This document shows positions 45,485-59,436 of a stretch of DNA of 64,000 bases, one piece after another (position 1 is the stretch's first letter; each line of letters begins with the position of its first letter). Made by a program: the position numbers and the translations under genes. The stretch is taken from the NCBI GenBank assembly GCA_963932145.1, contig OZ010599.1, positions 49,823,287 to 49,887,286 of the forward strand, written 5' to 3'. The notes beneath the pieces are model-generated. The model made no database searches. It saw only the letters and a list, made by a program, of their open reading frames with translations, and was not told the origin of the DNA. The DNA is from Acanthosepion lycidas (lineage: Eukaryota > Mollusca > Cephalopoda > Sepiida > Sepiidae).

Positions 45485-48400
45485 GTCTCAGAGTGTAGAA
45501 CTGCATTTCTGAATTGTTTATACTGAAAATAGCATTATTTAACTCAAGTACTGTAAAAATAAGTTTGAGATATAAACAGTATCAACAATGTGCAAATATT
45601 CCCCCAAATTTTCTAATTGTTGCTGTTCTCTGTAAATCCTGCAATATGGTATGGTTACAGTGTGTTGTTATTGTGTATTGTTGACTAGAATAGATTACTA
45701 TAGTGTAGTAGTAGTTTTGTTAGGTGTGAGAGCAATCAGTTTAAGGCTGGTCCTTCATATACATAACCACCTAAAAGATAAAAAAAATAATAATCAAATG
45801 CATGCAGTTAGATGAATAAATGTATGTATGCCTGAATACATAGACTATATTTTATTGATAAGCTAAATCTATAAAATGTGTAGATACTCATTATTCATTG
45901 TATTACTCATTTCACTTTACTGCAAAGCCTGGTGTATGAGGCGTGATAAGTCGAATCTAAGCATTATCAGCATATCTTTTGTTGGTTGAAAAGTAAATGT
46001 TTTCATACCTATTTAATTCTGTTGTGGCAATTAACTTGGAATTATTATTCAGTTTTGTTAATGGAAATAGCCACTTAACTTCACTTCTCTTCACTGACAA
46101 TTGGTTTCCTGGAGTATAAATTGCTAATTACAATTACCCAGTGCATTCCCTAATAAATGTAGTCAATACTGCGGTACCACTAGTGCTTTTATGAGACCCT
46201 ACACTAAAAATGATATCATTCTGGGTATATAGATAGGTATGTTAAGACGTTAAAAAGTATTTGTAAAATTTTTGTATGACTTTATAGAAATAATTTGGCA
46301 GAAATTACCACCTCTCTATGGTTTTATTATGGTGAAAAAATCTTTTTGGCATTATCTTAAGTCAGGTTTTACTCAATTTTTCTCTTTCAGTGTGGATAAC
46401 AAGTAGAAATTTGGAGTCTATAATATTATGAAATTTGATCCTAAATGTTTGTATTTGATTGGATTTAAAACTACACCTTCAGTCCAGTACAATACAAATG
46501 TCTTATAAAATATGTTGCTCTTTATTATAATTGTATGAATAGATCTTGAAATATTAATAAAATTGGTTATACTGTTCATATTAGAATTTACTATTTTAAT
46601 AGGTAGAAAACTTTGATTAAATTCTTTCAAGTGTTTAACTGAATTTGTATTCTTTTCAGTCTCTTCACCTATATCAAATCTGTATAGAAGGTATAACAAG
46701 CAGGATTTTTTTTTTTTTTACTTCTTTTGACATATTTTAGTAATTAATTAACATTCTTGTTATTAAGCTTCTTTATCAAATCCCCCTCTCTAATATTTGT
46801 TCATGGCTTTTTTCTTTTTCTTTTCATCTTTGTTCATCTTGGATCTAAATCTCCAATTTATCTATTCCCCAATAAGTCCCCATTTTTAAAATCATAACTC
46901 TTGTCTTCCATCCTCTCCCAAACATTGTTTTGTTTTCAACTATAATTTTTTTTCCTTCATTTATTAAGTAATTAATAATTAAATCATTACTTTTTATTGG
47001 TTGTCTATCAGATTAACTTTCAATATCTCACTTTATCATTATGGTGTACCATTATAAGTATAACTTTCTGAATTAAGTGATTATTATTAATATATAGTGA
47101 TTAATAGATCTCTTGTTAATTTAAAAATTATCTCTCAATCTTTTTCAATACTAAATTAAGTCACTTATAGAGAAAATATGACAATTTTATGTACAATGCT
47201 GTGAGACTTTTAATCACAATTATTCTGGAGAGTTTAAACAATAAAATATTATTTATTAGACGGTTTTAAATAAATAAACGATGCAAGTATTGGCAATCAA
47301 TATTTGATAAGAAAGTGCAATTAATTTTGTTACAATGTTGTTAATGTTATTTTTTTAAATCTTATTTTGGAAGCTGATGCAAACAGACATTGAAATATTT
47401 ACAAAATTTTATATTTTTGTAACTTGGATATTGGTTGTTTTACAGTTAAAATCCTTAATTACTGAGCAAGTTCCAAGACTGGCATGTTACAATTCTGTCA
47501 GTTGCTAGAAACTGAAGTAATATGGAAATGAACGAATAAAATTAAATTAAATAAAACTGTATATTTTCTGTTGTAATTGTATTGTAAATGACTTATGGAA
47601 ATACATTGTACATTATTTTTTCTAGAAAGATCACTGTTAAGTTATTTATAACAGAAATGCATTTTAAATGATTACTACTGAAAACATGTATACTTTTGCT
47701 ATTGAAACTGACAGCAAATTCTTTAGTTTAGAAATGCTTTGAAGATAGCTTGGTACAGTAACACACTGCAATTTTTTTTTTGACTGGAAATGCATTGATT
47801 TGAAATATAAAATACATAGACAATTTAATCTAGAAGTGTATAGTATTTGCAATAGTAATGTACAATGAGTTGTAGAAATGTTATGAAAGCATAGAATTTT
47901 TACTTTTTTTCTTCATTTCCCAAAAATGTAAGTAGGAAATTTGTATAATTAACTTATAAATAAATCTTTTTAGCAAAATCTAAACCTAGAATTTTTTTAT
48001 GAAGATTAGACATTCAAAAACAGACAAAAAAAATAATCTTTTTTTCATTTCTTCACTAGATTTTTAAAATTCATTGCTTTGATACTTGACACATTTTTGG
48101 CTGTAATTAAACTGATACAGAATTAAACACTTTTTTTATTTGGATAACATTTTGTGATTATGCAATGATAGGCTGATGAAAAAAAACAACAAAATATCTT
48201 GCTTTTAAATATTTACAATGTATTTCTTTTCCTAGTTATTCAGATTACATATGTATAGTATTTTTTAAAATAAATTTTATTAATGGTTCATATAACATTT
48301 TTTAGGAAATCATTTGCTAGTTATTCTATAGCAAACCAATATTAATATAACTTCTATAGTAAATTAGGTTTAATTTGTATTACTATAGTAATTGTTAATG

Positions 48401-49545
48401 TCAATGGAAATTATTTTATACAGAACCATTTGTATTTTATTTCTGAACTGTAACTGCAACATAATTCTATAAAGATATTTCAGTGGCATTGCAATATAAA
48501 ATTGTTTGTTATAAAATATCAGAAACATATCGATATTAAATAATTTCCAGTGGATTTTTATTGCAAGTAATTTTCAGTATATTTTTGTAGTATATCAACT
48601 GCTGGCTATAAAAATCTCTATTATATTCTCTTGAAGTATCCATTCTTACAATAGATTTTCTTATTGTCTATTTGTATAACAAATCAGATACCCTGATTTC
48701 AACTTATATGAATCTGCTGTCTTTGTAAATACACAATATATTTATACAACACCTACCAGCACCACTTCTGTTGCTAGGTGATTCTTTTTTTCAACACCAG
48801 GTCTACAATAACACAAAAAATGTACAAAAGCAAAAAACATGTTTTTCTTTACAAATTCATTTTCCAATGGTAAAATATTTCCTGTTACATGGAATATTGA
48901 TAGTTATTCTGCCATAATTTTTTGCTACTGTATGCTTGTAATTTTAACTAAAAAGGACAAGTGGATAGGTGACAATGACTAGGTGGAATTAAAATGACAT
49001 TGTTGGTTGGGGGTGACATTTGTATTTTATATATTTGTCTTATTAATAACCTTAATCAAGTGTCTTCTAAAATAAGTATGATAATGATGATAATAAATAA
49101 TAGAAAAGTTGATGTGATGATTGTTTCTTGTATCAATCTTTCTGAATGGAAGCTGCACTTAAGTCAATGTATAAATGTTAATTTTCTCATTTTCTTAAAT
49201 TTTTTAAAGGTCATTTTTGGGATTTGGTGTTTTGACATTTACTCAGTATAAGAAATATATTGCAAACAATTTACTGTAAAATTGTATTCCTTGCAAATAT
49301 TTTGCTGTACACATATTTCAATTTGTGAGCTGGATGGTTCACAGATGCATAGGTTCTAAGAGATGACAAGTAAGCAGACTTGTGGAAAAATCACATACTT
49401 GTATAACATAAGTAAAAATAAAGAATAATACATTAAAATCAAGTCTATGGTCAACTGTTATCTTCCTCACATATCCCTATAAACTGGGTCTCTTACTCTG
49501 TCACCCTTGAGCCTTATTAAGCGTTAAACTCTTCCCTTAAATCTT
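45485..49545. other. AT-rich DNA, nothing recognised
   Basis: No coding motif, RNA gene or repeat border seen in either direction. The composition is strongly A/T with frequent stops in all frames. Confidence 0.5.
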
Positions 49546-49549
49546 CTCC

Positions 49550-50290
49550 TTCATGTTTTTTTTTTTTCCAGGAAAATAGTTTTCTTAAATCAACTGTTAT
49601 TGCTCTTTCCAGTATTGATGAGGGTTTTCCTTCTGACCTTTTATTTGAAAAAGTATTAACAGTTTGGTTATGTCATTATTTTCTCTTCAAGTTACATGTG
49701 CTATCCATTTTAGTTGTTGTTGTTGTTGTTGAAATTCCTCAAGTGATGTGGTTTCTGTTGTTTGGTACAATTCTTTGTGATTCTGCAGCACCAGTCCACA
49801 ATGTTTGAAGTAGAGACCTACTAAGAACCTGTAGATCACTAAGACCTACAGGTTCATTTGCTTGAAGACATTTTTAATCATTGATCTGAGAAAGTAGTTG
49901 TATGTGGGTGGCAGTTTAGATATTTCTGAATGGGTTTGGCACCATGCATGACATCCAAATGAAAGTCACAATCTGACAAGGCTATTTAAGAATATGACCC
50001 AAGTATTTTAAATTAATGTTTTGGTTTTGTAGCAATTTGTGCTGTTAGGTAAAATCATTCCTAGCACAGAGACTATTCTATGTTCAATTTCTTTATTCTT
50101 TCTATAGTAAATTTGTTATAATCGATCCATATACTGAGGTATTTGAAGTGTTTAGTATAGTCAAACAAAATAGACTCTTTGTAAGCTATTATCAGTTGGT
50201 ATGGTTGCTTACCCAAAATCTCAGAAGAAATGGAATTTTACACTCAATTTTAACCTTGCTGGTTATTCATTGTGCTTGCCTGATCTGATC
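49550..50290 (-). pseudogene. family D LINE remnant, 3' third (reverse strand)
   Basis: The reverse translation across frames gives QPYQLIIAYKESILFDYTKH, FKYLSIWIDYNKFTIERIKK, then SFGCHAWCQTHSEISKLPPT, YNYFLRSMIKNVFKQMNL, NHKELYQTTETTSLEEFQQ, KWIAHVT.RENNDITKLL and KRSEGKPSSILERAI. These are the F-K-Y-L-G-x-W-I-D, Y-G-C-x-x-W, F-L-R-S-M-x-K-N-G-F-K-R and K-W-I-A-H-x-x-R-x-x-N blocks of the C-terminal half of a LINE ORF2. A (GTT)n tract at 49714-49731 encodes the local Gln run. There are stops and shifts, and RT itself is absent. Confidence 0.65.
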
Positions 50291-50299
50291 AGATATGAA

Positions 50300-53200
50300 A
50301 ACATAATGGCGAAAATGATATCAGTGGGGTTATTCAAAACAAGTGCCTGACTGGTGAATTTTTGTGTTGCAGTTACTCTGAGTTACTCCTCTGGTAAGAC
50401 TAGTTTTTCTAAATAAATCTTTGTAATTCAGCCACTATATGCATCCACTTGAATTAAATAGACATGCATACCAAATTTTACAAATATTCAATGAGCCCTT
50501 TGACTTGTTTCAAAATCTTACTAATAGGTTAATTTCTAGTAATGAGTTTAACTTGTTAGGTACTCATGCTGGAATTTTAGACCTGTCGTCATTCTGTTCA
50601 TATTATCATTTGAAGTAATTCAGTCAGTTTTTACTAAGTAAATTGCTAATTATATATACCTTACCTAATTACTCTTTTTTTGAAATCTAATATCTGCTTC
50701 ACCCCCACTGTTAGCAGTTGCATCTCTCTCTTATAATTAAAGTATCATGTCATAGTAGAGCCTTTTCTTTCTACTTTATACTTCCTTTTCTATTACAAAT
50801 GTATTTTTTGTTTTAGTTTTAAATTGAATTTTAAAATCTCATTTCCTCTTTTTATCCACTTCAAGTTTTGACATTCATTAATTCTTTGCACTGGTTACTT
50901 TATTGTCTTCTTCTGTGTATTTTACTAAATAAGTTTATTAGATTTAAATGAAATTTAGCAGATATATTCATAAGATTATTAGTGATTTGTCAACTTTATA
51001 GGTGGTTGCCTAATCAATGGTTATTTTTTTTATTGACAACAATCACTGTTTGCACTGAATAAATCAGTTATGAGTTTCAGGAATATTTTCATAAAAAATA
51101 TATCAGATCAATACATGCTAGGAATATAAAGCTTAAAAAAAATTGATATAAAATATCTCTTGCATTTTATATGTGAAGTTGAGTTGTCTGGTAGGCTAAT
51201 ATGTACCCAATCAAGTAGATTACCGTTACCTGTGCCTAGTTTAACTTTATAATACTGTAATATTAAATGCAAATAGTGGGGAAAGTGTTATAAATCATAG
51301 TATATGCAACAAAAGACTTGAAAATTGCTATAATATTACACACATTTTATTTATCACATTTTCCCTAAATTATTTCCTATTTCATTACATTTATTTTTTG
51401 TCATTCTCTTTCAGTTTCACTTTTTTGTTTGTTTAAATAGCTCTCTTTTCTGTCAACCTATAAGTTTAAGCCATTGAAAAGCAAAAGTACTTCTTAATCC
51501 GTACAGATACTAACTTGATTTAGTTTGGAACAAGGATGTAATAGTGGGGAATAAATTAGTGATTGTTTAATTGATGTTTTGTAGTCGGTATCCATGGTGA
51601 CTAATGTTTCACTGTACTAGAAACTCTTTTAAATATATTTCTTACTAGAATTTATTACTTACACTCAATCTATTCACCCTTGAAAATGTTTTTTGGTTTC
51701 TTTCTTTATTCTCATTTCATGAATTCTTATCCTTAGGATACTCTCTGTTCCTTCTCATCTTTTCCTTTTAGTAATATCTTGCTTTTTTTCTGTTAAATCA
51801 TCAACCTATACATGATTAGATGGCTTTGTAAATCTATCAAACTGGCAGCTTCACTATCAATAGCCTTTTTATCTGCATCATAGCTCAATTATATAAAGGT
51901 ATTTAACAAGTATTATTAATAGGTGACATTATAAGAGTGAAGTGGATTATCAAGTGATTAAGACTGTAGTCATTATAGTATTTAATTATTCTGATAAAGT
52001 TGAAGAGGAATCAAAATTAAAAAATTTTGTTAAAATATTTTGAATAAAGAATTTTTATTTTTATGGTTAATTGATTTATTTAAAAAGTATGTATACACTT
52101 TTTATATTCATATAGATCTCTAAGTATAATTTACACACTAATATCATACACACCCTCTGAAATATGAATATGATAATTTTTATCTTACTAATATCTCTTT
52201 CATATCATTTATTAATATATTTATAGGCTTGTGCACAATTTAGGTGTATCAATAAGTCTGTGATTTAATGATGAAAAAAGTTGATGTATACAAAATAAAT
52301 TCCAATAATCAAAAAATACTATTCTTAAAAGAGTGCTCAATACAGAGTAGAGCAGATATAATTATTTATTCAAAAATTATAACATAAATATATTATAAAA
52401 TCACTACCAAAATAGCCATTTTGTTTCAGCACTTCTGGTGTCTTATCAAGTGATTGTGTTGAATGTAGAATAAAGAATTTTAAAAGGTTCAAGTCAACCA
52501 AACACCCCTTGATAGGGGAAATGCTGCAATGACCAATCAAAATACAAGTATATGAAAATTCAAAAAAACTTGACAACGAACCTTGGTTATAATAATTAAT
52601 GCCTTAATGTTAGGGTTAGACTAAAATAGAAATCATTCGAACTGATTAATATTAAATTTTACTATAAAATTGAAAATTAAAAATTACTTTTAAATAAATA
52701 GATATTTACAAGATCAGCATTAGCTATGAATTTGACCAATTTGATAAAAATTGTTGCTTATACAAAATCATTTGTATTTAATAAATACTTTTTCCATTTT
52801 AATATTTAAACCTCCTGAACTTTGCTTTTTCTTTTCATTAAAACATTTGTAAACTTCCAACATTTTCCAAAAAGTTACATCATATTTTAAATGTTTAAAA
52901 TACTGATGAAACATTTAAACTTGAATATGATTTTTTTTTCTTCTAATTTAATACTGATTTTTGTGAGTAGAGTTCAATTAGCATGAGGAAGAACAGCAGA
53001 AATATTATGAGAGATCCTAATTATTTATATTTAGTGTAGGTTTTAATTAGCATGGAAAAGGACTTAGTAGTTAAATATCAATAATTCTTGCTTGGCAGAT
53101 TTTACAAATTAGCTTGAAGAAAAAAATGAGTTTCATATCAAAGCTAAGTGTCTATATTCATAAAAGTTAATTGTAAATTGTTTCTGTTTGAGATTTTCTA

Positions 53201-53680
53201 TATTTAAATCAACTCGGATTTTAAAATCTGTTGCCAAATATTTTTCATGAAGTAGCAATTTCTTTAAGAAGAAATTACATTTATGCATGTTATTTATTTA
53301 TTAATTTTTAATTTCTTAATAACTGATTTCATAGCGCATTCTTTTCTGTTTCTGTTTGGCTTTCCAGTTCCTTCTAAAGTTTTCTCATTCTCTTTCACTT
53401 CCAGTTGCCCCTTATGCCTTAGTGGCATTATTGGACGAATTAAAAAAAATCACACGTATATACTCATAAGCTTAGTTAATTGGACTGTTCTTTGGTGAAA
53501 CAGATTGATTCATATTGTTGATAAGTTTGAAAAGTATCATAGCATAATATTTTCAGACAGTTAAAACTAGACTTCATTATTGTCAAAATGATATATCATA
53601 TTGATCATGGTCAGTATCTACAAAATACTGTAATGACCCAAGTATACAAAGGATATAATCTATTTTCATAGTTGACTTAA
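50300..53680. other. AT-rich DNA, nothing recognised
   Basis: No element border or coding block seen. Frames are short and without family motifs. Confidence 0.5.
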
Positions 53681-53685
53681 GCATA

Positions 53686-53857
53686 TAGTGTAAGCCGGAT
53701 ATAAGAGAAACCCGGGTATAAGAGAAATTTTATCTGACCCCAAATTAGAGCCTGTGTTAATGTATATAAATTAGACCAAACCCGGATATAAGAGGAACCC
53801 GGATATAAGAGACTTCTTCTCCGCTCCCGACAACTCTCTTATATCCAGGTTACACTG
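53686..53857. mobile_element. pogo/Tigger-like MITE, second copy
   Basis: The ends tagtgtaagccggatataag and cttatatccaggttacactg are bordered by TA on both sides. The motif cccggatataagag is repeated inside. It is the same family as 24244-24394 but about 20 bp longer, with an extra half unit near 53790-53810. Confidence 0.8.
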
Positions 53858-53859
53858 TA

Positions 53860-54542
53860 TATACCTTTAGAACTTGTAATTGTTAAGAGTTAGGATTTTG
53901 CATACCTGGAAGAAGATTGGTACAATACAATTTCCCCATAGCTTTCATAGCAATCATTACATTTATAAATTTTGTAGTACATGCATGTTATGAATATCTA
54001 TCAATGACCATGAGTATTTATTTAGGATCAAACAGTAAACTAGCATTTCTTAATCAGAATGGCTATTTTTACTTCAGATAGACACTGGAGATAGCATGAC
54101 ATTGAAGTGGTGCTCTGTTTTGCTTGGCATTGTTCAGAATTTGTTGTAATTGATTAAAAAACAACAGAAACATAGATTATCTTCTAATCTGTATGTGCAT
54201 GTGTGAGACTTTAAATGCCAGGGAATTTCAACTGCTTAAGGAAGAAAGTTGTTACAAGCATTGTGATTACTGATAAATTTTGACCTTGCAATCATTTAAT
54301 GAGAAACCAAATTCATTCATCAACTTTTGAAAACATTGGTTAATTTTCTCTCTCTCTCTTTACTTTATTCATTTCTTCTTTTCTTCCTTCTCTCTGTTTT
54401 TACTTTCTTTTCTTATGACTGATTTTTCCATGATTTTGGAAATTTTTAATATTAAAAAGGAAAGGGATACGAAATTACCACAGGTCAATGTGAATGCTGT
54501 TTACTTTTAACATTCATAGCATACAAGATATGTGTATACTGT

Positions 54543-54597
<55 letters not shown>

Positions 54598-55395
54598 AAT
54601 ACTGTTTAATTTATAATGATTATATATAATATATATTCCAGGATTAATATAAATAAAATTTGTGACTTAGCTGATTGATGTTATGTGTGCATGTTAGTTT
54701 ACATATTTCCATTATATCTATAAAAATTGATCAATTAAAACGGAAAAAAAAACAAACAAAACTGTAGTTTTGCTGCATGTACTTTAGCTAAATGTTCATT
54801 TATTTCCAGAAAAATGATAAATACATTGAAAAAAAGCCTGCTATTGTCTTGTATCTATTGGAACCTGCACAGAACCATTTTCCTTTTCCTATGTTATTCT
54901 GTGCATTGTGTATGTATTGGATTTTAATAATGTATCCACAACATTCTTATTACTCAGCATTACCTATCAGTGGCAATATCTATTGATAGGATAGGGCACA
55001 TAAAGAATTGGGTTCATATATTCCCCAACAGCATTTAATGTAGCTAAAAATTGTACTAATAACTTTCAAAATCTTGTTTTTTACGCTTTTATCATTGTAT
55101 TCTTCGTAAATGAATAGTTTAAGCATGACTTTATTTTATTAAGAGAGGAAAAATCAGATCTTTATAAAGATAAATTTAAAAAGTAAGTTTGTATTAGGAT
55201 TAAAATAGGATACTTAAGTGACTAGGTTTTATTTTTATTATGAAATATCAGAAATTTTCATGAATAAAGCATTCTTTTTAGTTTAATATTCACAAATATA
55301 TCTGATATCATTGTAGTTACTGCAAACATCAAGAAATTTATCCTTTTTTTATGATATAGGTGTATATAAAATACATCTCATTTGGAATCATTAAC
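53860..55395. other. AT-rich DNA with a long TA microsatellite
   Basis: No gene recognised. It contains the (TA)n tract at about 54547-54593 and a CT-rich tract near 54350-54410. Confidence 0.5.
54547..54593. repeat. (TA)n microsatellite
   Basis: About 23 uninterrupted TA units. Confidence 0.95.
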
Positions 55396-55397
55396 AC

Positions 55398-56034
55398 TGT
55401 AGTGGACCCCCTGGAGGACAGTGAGATGTGAAATGGCCTGAGCATCCCAAAATCAGTATGAGGTCACAAAAGGCCCACAAACATTTTTAAATTAAAGATG
55501 TGAATTCTGACAGGTGAAACAAAATGGACAACAGAATGAGGATATTTAAGATTAATACAAAATTTATTTACAATCTAGACCTGAGTGTCTGTGGGTGTTT
55601 TATATGGTAATTGAAGGGTGGTTGGACTAGATGTTTGTGTGAGCATTCCGGTCATGTCGATAGTTAGACTGGACATGTTGATGATAGGAAGCTGAGGTGC
55701 GGTCGATCCAGTTATGTTGATGGTTGTACCGGATGATATGCAGGTAACAAGTAGAGACAGAATGCTGGAAGTAGAACTGCACAAAAAGCCAAGAAAGTAA
55801 GAATAGAAGTAAAAAGGTCCAACTAGGATCCAGTTTGCAGACAAAAAAATGTGAATGTAACTTAATACACAGCCCACAGAGGGGGCTTGTGTTTCTTCTT
55901 GGAAGTCACTGAGTTAAGGGAGCCCAGCAACAACCACAGCTCTCGTAAAATATGAAAAAAATAAGCTGAGATTTGCTACGAAAAATGAAGGGGTAAAAAT
56001 GGTCAGGAATTGTATTACGACTAGATTCGTAACA
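55398..56034 (-). mobile_element. solo LTR of the 13-kb LTR family (reverse strand)
   Basis: In reverse it starts tgttacgaatctagtcgtaa and ends cctccagggggtccactaca, matching both ends of 13084-14221. No Gypsy coding sequence lies on either side, as expected after recombination between two LTRs. It lacks the repeated blocks found in the longer copy. The reverse-strand frame at 55575-55877 is this LTR read through and is not a gene. A clean 4-6 bp target duplication could not be decided. Confidence 0.7.
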
Positions 56035-56220
56035 CAAAACGAATTAAAAAGTTAGATCAATTCTAAAACTAAATGAAATGAAATTACATCGAATGTAGGG
56101 AACATGATGCAAAGGTCAAGTTTGAAGTGTCCTCCTATTCCATCCTGTTTGGGAGCATCCAACAGCAGCTGAGACAACACTTTAAAGAATCTTAATTTCT
56201 TTTATTATTCATTCACACCT

Positions 56221-56284
56221 TTTCTATGTTAAAGAAAAATGAATCCATTACTGTAATGGATTCATTTTCCTTTAACATAGAAAA
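56221..56284. repeat. 60-bp near-perfect palindrome
   Basis: tttctatgttaaagaaaaat and gaatccatta are followed by the reverse complement with one mismatch and almost no spacer. It may be a tiny foldback element or a replication-derived palindrome. Confidence 0.85.
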
Positions 56285-56289
56285 TTTTG

Positions 56290-58360
56290 GGCATACTAGG
56301 AATGATTAAAATTTTGGACATGCTTAGGAATGATTAAAAAATGTAGTGATCTAAAGAAAATTTGTAATTACTATGGCAAAGTTTTGATAATTCTATAAAA
56401 TTTATCGTTCTTTGATTTGTTAAATTGTGTGACAGTTGAGGATGAAGATTTTTAATTGCTCCTGTTTTTCAATGTTTAATAGCAAAAATTATTTTAGTGC
56501 AAGCATTACTGGGCAATTTTGTTTGTGTATGATAAATATCAACCTGGTAAAATAAAAGACCAACTTAGATGTGCATTTTTAGACTTTTCTTGTGCTTACT
56601 GTTTCCTTTTTTGACCAGCAATTTGACAGGTTTTTACAACTCTAATTTTACTTTGTTAATTTTAAACAAATTTTGATTTGTCATTTTTTGGATTTGACTT
56701 ATTTTTTGCTCTCTGGTAAGTCATGTATCCTTACAGGGTGTGGGAAGAGGCATCTGCAAGTATATTTTTTCTTAGAAATCCTAAAATAATTCAGTCATTT
56801 TCTTTTTTTTTTTCTTTTTGTAACTGTACTACTGAAATAAAATACCTTGATACTAAAGTAGACATTTTACTTGCATTTAAAAAACGTTTCTTATTTAATT
56901 CTTATACTTCCTTTACACTGCTTCTCCCTTTTTCAGTTTCTATATTCTTTTTTCTCGCCCTTTTCTTGATACTCTTAATTTCTTGTCAGTCCATTTTTCT
57001 TTTTCTCACTTTATTCATATTGTTGACAAATCTGAAAACATCAGTATCTTAGCATTTTTTTCTCAACATTTTCATTTTTCTCACAACATTTTCATTTTTC
57101 TCACATTACTTTATTTTCTCATTCTTTTAGTAGATATAAATGTTAAATAATATTTTAAATATGTTTAAAAGTTAATCAAAATCGTGTCATTGTTGTTACT
57201 CTATCTTTGGATATCTACAAGTTGTATTGATTGTTAATTAGTCTATTAACAGTATTATTACAAACTTAAGTTAATAGACTAATTTAGATGACTCTTTAAA
57301 AAAAAAAAATCATCCGATTTTTTTTTGTCAGTGTTTTTTTTTTTTTTTCATTTTTTTTTTCTGTCTTGGGAAAATTATTTCATTTTGCTTTTTGTGACAA
57401 CACTCTTCTTGGATATTTAATATTGTAGCATTTTTAAAAATATATCACCTTAAATGTTCTACTTATTGTGGATAGATATATAAATTGAGCAATTTTTTCT
57501 ATTTTTAATCTTATATATAATTATCAAATATGTTTAGCTGTGATATATGATGGGTATCTTTATAATAGTATGTATAGTATTTTTATATATATAAACATTC
57601 CATATACATTACCAAATAATTATGTAGATATTGTTTTCAATTTGTATACTGTCAGATTTTTAAGTCAATGTTTTTACAAGATAATTGGTAACTAACATAA
57701 TTTGGTAAAATTTTCAGGATATATTTATAAAAACAATAGATCATTTAAGTTTTAGCTTTTAATAATATCTGTCCTTATTAAAAATATTGATAACTTGTTT
57801 TAGGATGTCAGATTTTATTATACAAAAACATAAATAAATTAAAAAGAAAATAATAAAGATGCAATATAATTTGTTGTTTATAAATAAATTCAAAAGTCTA
57901 TAGAAACATATTTGCTTCATATTGTAACCTATATAACTTGAATAAAATATTTCATTTTATATGTTAATATACTTTTTGATATTCTATAATCTGCATCAAG
58001 TGATTTAAAAAATATTTTCAATTTTTTCATTATTTGCAGCAAATTTCACTGCATACATATTTATTCTGCATAGTCTTAAAATATTCACTCTGTATCTATA
58101 CATAAATGTACAGCTATAATCATGAATAGGTGTACATGTTTCTCTAAGAAACAAGCTTATGCATCAAGTTTGTGTAATATATAAATAATATCTATACCCA
58201 CATACCTACCTATGTAAAAGAAAGGTGCATTTTCTGCCTCTTATGTTTTGTTTGTATTTACCTATCTGTTTATATAACTTATAAAAATAAGCAATGTTGA
58301 AAGTCTGAAAACATTTTACATCAGTTAAAAAGTTATAGGTGATGTGATGTCGAAGTTTAG
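56290..58360. other. AT-rich DNA, nothing recognised
   Basis: Only low-complexity open frames rich in Phe, Leu and Ser from T-rich DNA. A T-run lies at 57335-57360. Confidence 0.5.
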
Positions 58361-58372
58361 CACTAGTCAGCC

Positions 58373-58387
58373 GCTAAGCTTGTCTTT
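58373..58387. repeat. target-site duplication of the Tx1-like LINE, left copy
   Basis: gctaagcttgtcttt, identical to 60753-60767. Confidence 0.85.
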
Positions 58388-59016
58388 TATTCATTTTGTA
58401 AAAGTACAAAATTATGGCACAAGGCCGAAAAAGGGGAGGGTTGAGGCTGGTCTTAACTAACTATCCTATACCTAGCTAACCTGATTCACGACCCATTCAT
58501 ACATTACAATTTCCACATTCACCACAAGAAATAGTCCGTCACCAATTGATCCTCCATACACCATAATACGACATTCTCTCTAGGGAGACCTACAAAATGC
58601 ATCCCGTGTCTTAAAAATTTAATGATACTAAAAATATATATAAAAATCTGTGATGAAAAATGAGAGGGGAGGGAGATGAACCCAATAACAAACTAAAATG
58701 TTAACACAAATCAAATTAAACATAACTCTCAAAACAGAGAGGCCGCTGTATTCTGCCCATCGGACAAAATCAAGCAGCTCTCTCACTAAGGGAGTGGGAA
58801 AAGGATAAAAAATCATACGGGCATGGGAAAATATATAAAGCTGACACAGTCGAGATAAAAAAGGGGCCAAAAACAAACTGGGGAGGTTGGGAATCTCAGG
58901 CTGGATCATAACTAAAGATGTGGCCAGGGAACAACACTTACTCACATTAACTAGGTACACAAAAGCTTGTGTAACCTAACCAAGAGGAGACCACCCCGAT
59001 GTGACGTAGGCTTGAC

Positions 59017-59433
59017 CTAAAAGAGAAAATCAAGGCTAGCCCCATTCAAATGAACCAAGCTCGCCTCTGTCACCCACCTTTCGCTGAAGACTGTCGAATG
59101 CAAGCATTTTCTATCAGTTCTAATCTTCATCTTGAGCTGATGCTCAAAGAATCGGATCAGATCTTGATGAGAAAGGAGGATACCCCGCAAGACTTCCTCC
59201 TGTTGCGTCGTCCATATCGCCATTTGGGCCGTGGCTAGCAGCGTCAGAAACATCATCCATTTCACCCTGGAATACGAGGGCAACACATTGTCACATGTGT
59301 ATGTGTGATCAATGGGCACAAGCTTTTCGGGAACGAGACGAGCCATCAGCTCGCCGACATGTCCCATAAGGGGCGGACCCGGGGGCAATGGTAGAAGGTG
59401 TGCGAAGCCATTTCTTCTAAACCAAGGCCACAC
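59017..59433 (-). pseudogene. Tx1-like LINE ORF2 C-terminal domain
   Basis: A 138-codon reverse frame continues the element after a frameshift near 59435: LMGHVGELMARLVPEKLVPI, VLPSYSRVKWMMFLTLLATA, MAIWTTQQEEVLRG and HQDLIRFFEHQLKMKIRTDR. This hydrophobic, Trp-containing region is the end of ORF2 in Tx1-type elements. The cysteine-rich knuckle that usually precedes it is not clear here. The stop near 59017 is close to the family's natural end. Confidence 0.7.
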
Positions 59434-59436
59434 TGT

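Noticed and set aside
55575..55877. 100-codon reverse frame with hydrophobic start and Ser/Thr-rich end, like a secreted protein
   Set aside because: It lies wholly inside a solo LTR whose relative at 13 kb has a different, unconserved reading in the same place.
56723..57052. 109-codon Phe/Leu/Ser-rich frame resembling a membrane protein
   Set aside because: The composition is what T-rich DNA gives by chance. No conserved pattern.
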